This document shows positions 5,860-8,085 of a stretch of 8,085 bases of DNA, piece after piece; within the stretch, counting starts at the first letter, position 1; each line of letters starts with the position of its first letter. This DNA comes from Treponema sp. (lineage in GTDB: Bacteria > Spirochaetota > Spirochaetia > Treponematales > Breznakiellaceae). The stretch lies in assembly GCA_009785045.1 (NCBI GenBank), contig WQXC01000076.1, positions 1 to 8,085 on the forward strand. Reading direction: 5' to 3'. A program made the translations under genes and the position numbers. The notes beneath the pieces are model-generated. The model was not told the DNA's origin. It saw nothing but the letters and a program-made list of their open reading frames with translations, and ran no database searches.

Positions 5860-7008
5860 ATGAAAAAGATGATTTTTGTAGGGTTGGCAGTGCTAATGGC
5901 GTTTGCCTTGATTTCCTGCGACATGGTACCTATCGCGATCCTGGGCGGCGACGAATTTGTCCAATACCACCTGGACGATAATGGTCAATTAACCGCTATG
6001 ACCCTTACTCTTGACGGCGGCAGCGCAAGCAAGAATGTATCCCGCGCTCTGTTCGACTCAATGGCAAAGGCAAGTTATGACTATTTTGAAGTAGTATTTT
6101 ATGCTCAGACTGGCGCCGCTGCTGGCAGCCGTGAAGCAGTAAGAACAACCTGGGAATTTGGCGCTTCCGGCGTTATTTCCGGTGTTCATAGAACTGTTGC
6201 AGGTGTTGATTACGCTACAGCAGATCCTGCTGCTGTTACTGCTATTGACGAAGGAGCTGCAGTATTATTTATCGGAAACAGAACTACGATGAATCTTTTG
6301 GCTGTTGGCTTGCTTACCCATGTTGATGGCGTACCGAATACAGAGATAACAACTACCTCCAGAACAGTTACCTTTACAGTACATTCATTAGAAGCAGGTC
6401 TTGGTTTTGCATCAGTGACAGCCGCAGCACCTTTAAATATTCGATTGAATCTGGCAGACGCAACAGGCGTAAATTTTAACGGAATTGCGCTTGCTTCCGG
6501 CGCACCAACAACAGGAAATTATAGCTTTGGCTTTAGCGGTCTTACACCTACAACTGATGAAGACGAAATACTGGCAAGATTTGCAGGAATCAGAGTAAAT
6601 GAAGCTAATCCTAAAATTTTACCAAGAAATCCTGCATTTATTTCTGCCGGTAAGGTAATTAGTTTTTATTCCACAGCAAGTATTTTAACAACATCCGAAT
6701 TTACACTAGCAGCTGACGCACCGCTTGCAACAACTGATGACGGCGCTGTAGCTTATACATTTAACACACCTGCCGAAATTGGATGGACAGCTTTTACATA
6801 TGACATTCCTGTTTATGCCATTACTAAAGATGTCGGCGCTGATGATTCTGTATTTTTCCCATGGCGGATAAGACCGGGACAGGGAGTTAATGCAGGTTAT
6901 CTTGACAATAACACACCTACAGCTTTAGGCGGAAGTATTTTACTTAGTATTGGCGCAGCTCCTGCAACAATTAATCTTGAACAGGATGTAATCCTTATAA
7001 CCAACTAA
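5860..7008 (+). CDS. Predicted lipoprotein of unknown function, 382 aa
   Basis: I do not recognise a named family. The first 20 residues are a lipoprotein signal peptide: positively charged MKK, a hydrophobic core, and lipobox LISC with the lipidated Cys at position 20 (D21 follows). The mature part is Ala-, Thr- and Gly-rich, has no further Cys and no membrane segment, and reads as alternating short beta strands (for example FEVVFYAQ, AAVLFIGN, TVTFTVHSL, GSILLSIG), suggesting a beta-sandwich or beta-repeat surface protein. The segment from ASYDYFEVVFYAQ through AAVLFIGNRTTMNLLAVGLLT resembles hypothetical lipoproteins that I associate with gut treponemes; this is an impression only. The protein is expected to be anchored in the periplasm or on the outer surface. 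It is the first of three rightward genes encoding exported proteins, with a 29-bp gap to the next start. Confidence 0.8.
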   Translation: MKKMIFVGLAVLMAFALISCDMVPIAILGGDEFVQYHLDDNGQLTAMTLTLDGGSASKNVSRALFDSMAKASYDYFEVVFYAQTGAAAGSREAVRTTWEFGASGVISGVHRTVAGVDYATADPAAVTAIDEGAAVLFIGNRTTMNLLAVGLLTHVDGVPNTEITTTSRTVTFTVHSLEAGLGFASVTAAAPLNIRLNLADATGVNFNGIALASGAPTTGNYSFGFSGLTPTTDEDEILARFAGIRVNEANPKILPRNPAFISAGKVISFYSTASILTTSEFTLAADAPLATTDDGAVAYTFNTPAEIGWTAFTYDIPVYAITKDVGADDSVFFPWRIRPGQGVNAGYLDNNTPTALGGSILLSIGAAPATINLEQDVILITN

Positions 7009-7020
7009 GGCTTATCAGTT

Positions 7021-7113
7021 TTCCAATGGGTTTGTATATGAAACGTCTTTTAACAGGATTTTTTATTATTCTCGCGGTATCTGTTATAACAGGATGCCGC
7101 CAACCCATTGGAA
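7021..7113 (+). repeat. Perfect 12-bp inverted repeat bracketing the start of the second lipoprotein gene
   Basis: TTCCAATGGGTT (7021-7032) and AACCCATTGGAA (7102-7113) are exact reverse complements with 69 nt between them. In mRNA they could form a 12-bp stem whose left arm covers ATG 7026 and the GGG that would serve as the weak ribosome site for ATG 7038, while ATG 7038 and the signal-peptide codons lie in the loop. The right arm falls just after the lipobox Cys codon. Confidence 0.55.
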
Positions 7114-7502
7114 CAATTGATTCCAGCGCCGGTCCTAACAGCGGTGGCAGTAATTTAAACTTCATGTGGGTGATTGCAAACCGCTATCTTTACGAAATAG
7201 AGCATAGTTTTAACCGTGTCGAAGACCTGAAAATATTCTCTATCGAAGACGGCGTAATGATGCATGTTCCTCCAGATGATCCAAACGTAATAATCGAAAT
7301 TATTCCAAATCCTGACGCAGATATTGTAATGTCGGAAGAAGTAACTGAACAATTTTATCCTTTCTCTGAAGCCGGAAGGCATATTATCAGGGTTACCTAT
7401 AAGGGTAAAACAGACAGCTATTCCATAGAAGTCCGCGGTACTTATGATATACCAAGGGGCGATAATACCGGCGGTCTGGGCGGTGGAATTATTTGGAGAT
7501 AA
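7038..7502 (+). CDS. Small predicted lipoprotein with an Ig-like domain signature, 154 aa
   Basis: The signal peptide begins MKRLLTGFF and ends in lipobox VITGC, with the lipidated Cys at position 20. After a Ser/Gly-rich linker, residues of about 50-135 look like one bacterial Ig-like beta-sandwich: the final strands GRHIIRVTYKGKTDSYSIEV resemble the last strands of Big-type domains, in which a GT/GxxxIxVxYxGxT turn precedes the C-terminal strand. The protein ends in a Gly-rich tail. An in-frame ATG at 7026 would add four residues (MGLY); 7038 is preferred because it gives a standard n-region and has GGG seven bases upstream, though neither start has a good ribosome site. Function is unknown; the domain type suggests adhesion or a structural role in the envelope. 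The next gene begins 16 bp after its stop. Confidence 0.75.
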   Translation: MKRLLTGFFIILAVSVITGCRQPIGTIDSSAGPNSGGSNLNFMWVIANRYLYEIEHSFNRVEDLKIFSIEDGVMMHVPPDDPNVIIEIIPNPDADIVMSEEVTEQFYPFSEAGRHIIRVTYKGKTDSYSIEVRGTYDIPRGDNTGGLGGGIIWR

Positions 7503-7518
7503 CAATTAGAATATAAGT

Positions 7519-8085
7519 ATGAGAAAATTGCCTCTTTTTATGTTGTTTTTCCTCGTTGGTTTTTCTCTTTTTGGTCAAACTTTAAACGAAGCAAAAATCT
7601 TTGTTCCTCCAATAGACGGTTCCGGCAGACCCAGTGATAATGTCTATTTTTACAGGCAGCTTGCCTACGAAGTTGTCCTCCAATTTCATTCTGTTGTCAG
7701 ATCCCGGCGCGGCAGTGATTATACCCTAAGAGGTTCAATAGAACCGGCAAGCGGTCTATTTTTGGATATACCTGCAGCAGAAGTTCTTGAAGAAATGAGG
7801 CAGGAAAATTATAGTCCTGTTCCGGATATGCCGATTCCTCCCGTAAGAAATAATTTTGGCAGACGTGAATTTTTCTCCATGGAAGCCGGAAACGATATTT
7901 ATTTTTATGACACAAAAGGTGACGGTAATTTTGAACCTCGTGTTGTGCCTCCCGTTCAGCAGGCAACGCAGAGTCAGACTGCCATGTATATTCCTGAAGA
8001 CGGCGAAGAATTTGTTTTTAAGCTTGAAATGATCGACAGCGCTACAGGAAATGTTCTTGGCAGGCAAAGTATTATTTATGTTACC
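7519..8085 (+). CDS. Secreted protein of unknown function, 3' end outside the window
   Basis: The frame is open from ATG 7519 to the last base, giving 189 residues with no stop. The N terminus is a cleavable signal peptide (MRK, hydrophobic core LPLFMLFFLVGFSLF, probable cut near FG/Q at 19/20) without a Cys, so it is secreted or periplasmic rather than a lipoprotein. The pattern of residues 26-75 (strand KIFVPPID, helix NVYFYRQLAYEVVLQ, then SDYTLRGSI) and of 165-187 (FVFKLEMIDSATGNVLGRQSIIY) recalls the alpha/beta fold of TolB-N, LpoB or CsgG-like periplasmic proteins, in which an 'A/S-D-Y-x-L-x-G' strand is followed by a 'D-x-x-TG-x-V' strand. A Pro-rich insert lies between them (about 99-150). 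The family call is inference. No clear Shine-Dalgarno precedes the ATG, so it may depend on translation of the gene 16 bp upstream. Confidence 0.75.
   Translation, partial: MRKLPLFMLFFLVGFSLFGQTLNEAKIFVPPIDGSGRPSDNVYFYRQLAYEVVLQFHSVVRSRRGSDYTLRGSIEPASGLFLDIPAAEVLEEMRQENYSPVPDMPIPPVRNNFGRREFFSMEAGNDIYFYDTKGDGNFEPRVVPPVQQATQSQTAMYIPEDGEEFVFKLEMIDSATGNVLGRQSIIYVT

Noticed and set aside
5941..6720. Higher GC in parts of the 5' half of the large lipoprotein gene than in parts of the 3' half
   Set aside because: Hand counts of 60-base rows range from 33% to 57% without a clean break, so there is no good evidence of a mosaic or transferred segment.
7155..7505. Minus-strand open frame of 116 codons opposite the small lipoprotein
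   Set aside because: It begins at TTG without a ribosome site and mirrors a gene with a clear lipobox.
7697..8067. Two overlapping minus-strand open frames near the window end
   Set aside because: They lie opposite the secreted-protein frame, which has a signal peptide and runs uninterrupted to the end of the window.
1..8085. CRISPR array, tRNA, rRNA or insertion sequence
   Set aside because: No regularly spaced repeats, cloverleaf-like segments, rRNA stretches, transposase motifs or terminal repeats with target duplications were seen on either strand.

Overview
The window looks like chromosome of a spirochaete, most likely a Treponema-type (perhaps gut-associated) organism. This is inferred from the protein style: a ParE with a DADFDG TOPRIM core, a GH3-type adenylating enzyme pair, treponeme-like lipoprotein signal peptides, and composition that is mixed but mostly somewhat AT-leaning. 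The assignment rests on family resemblance recognised by eye, not on a search.

Layout. (1) 2-439 (+) is the 3' end of a type IIA topoisomerase B subunit (ParE-like). It is followed after 19 bp by a PlsC-family acyltransferase at 459-1283 (+), whose GTG start sits behind a perfect AAGGAGG. (2) A strong bidirectional hairpin terminator at 1314-1348 separates this pair from a convergent operon. (3) The minus-strand operon reads from 5591 down to 1361: GH3-family protein B (566 aa), HAD-family phosphatase (277 aa), GH3-family protein A (567 aa). The three genes are joined by 4-nt overlaps (GTGA, then ATGA). The two GH3 proteins align without gaps and are about 69% identical by hand count. A near-consensus sigma70 promoter (TTTACA-17-TATAAT on the minus strand) drives the operon. 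(4) A 268-bp divergent intergenic region holds that promoter, two inverted repeats that could be operators, and a plausible promoter for the rightward genes. (5) 5860-8085 (+) is a run of three exported proteins: a 382-aa lipoprotein, a 154-aa lipoprotein with an Ig-like fold signature, and a secreted protein that runs off the window end.

How the parts may work together. The GH3-HAD-GH3 cassette is the most unusual content. GH3 enzymes activate carboxylic acids as acyl-adenylates and, in plants, conjugate them to amino acids. Two diverged paralogues translationally coupled around a phosphatase suggest an acyl-conjugation pathway whose substrates are unknown. The nearby PlsC-family enzyme is on the opposite strand and behind a terminator, so a lipid link is only a suggestion. 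The three exported proteins form a probable envelope operon of unknown function. A perfect 12-bp inverted repeat brackets the start of the second lipoprotein gene and could form an mRNA structure controlling its translation.
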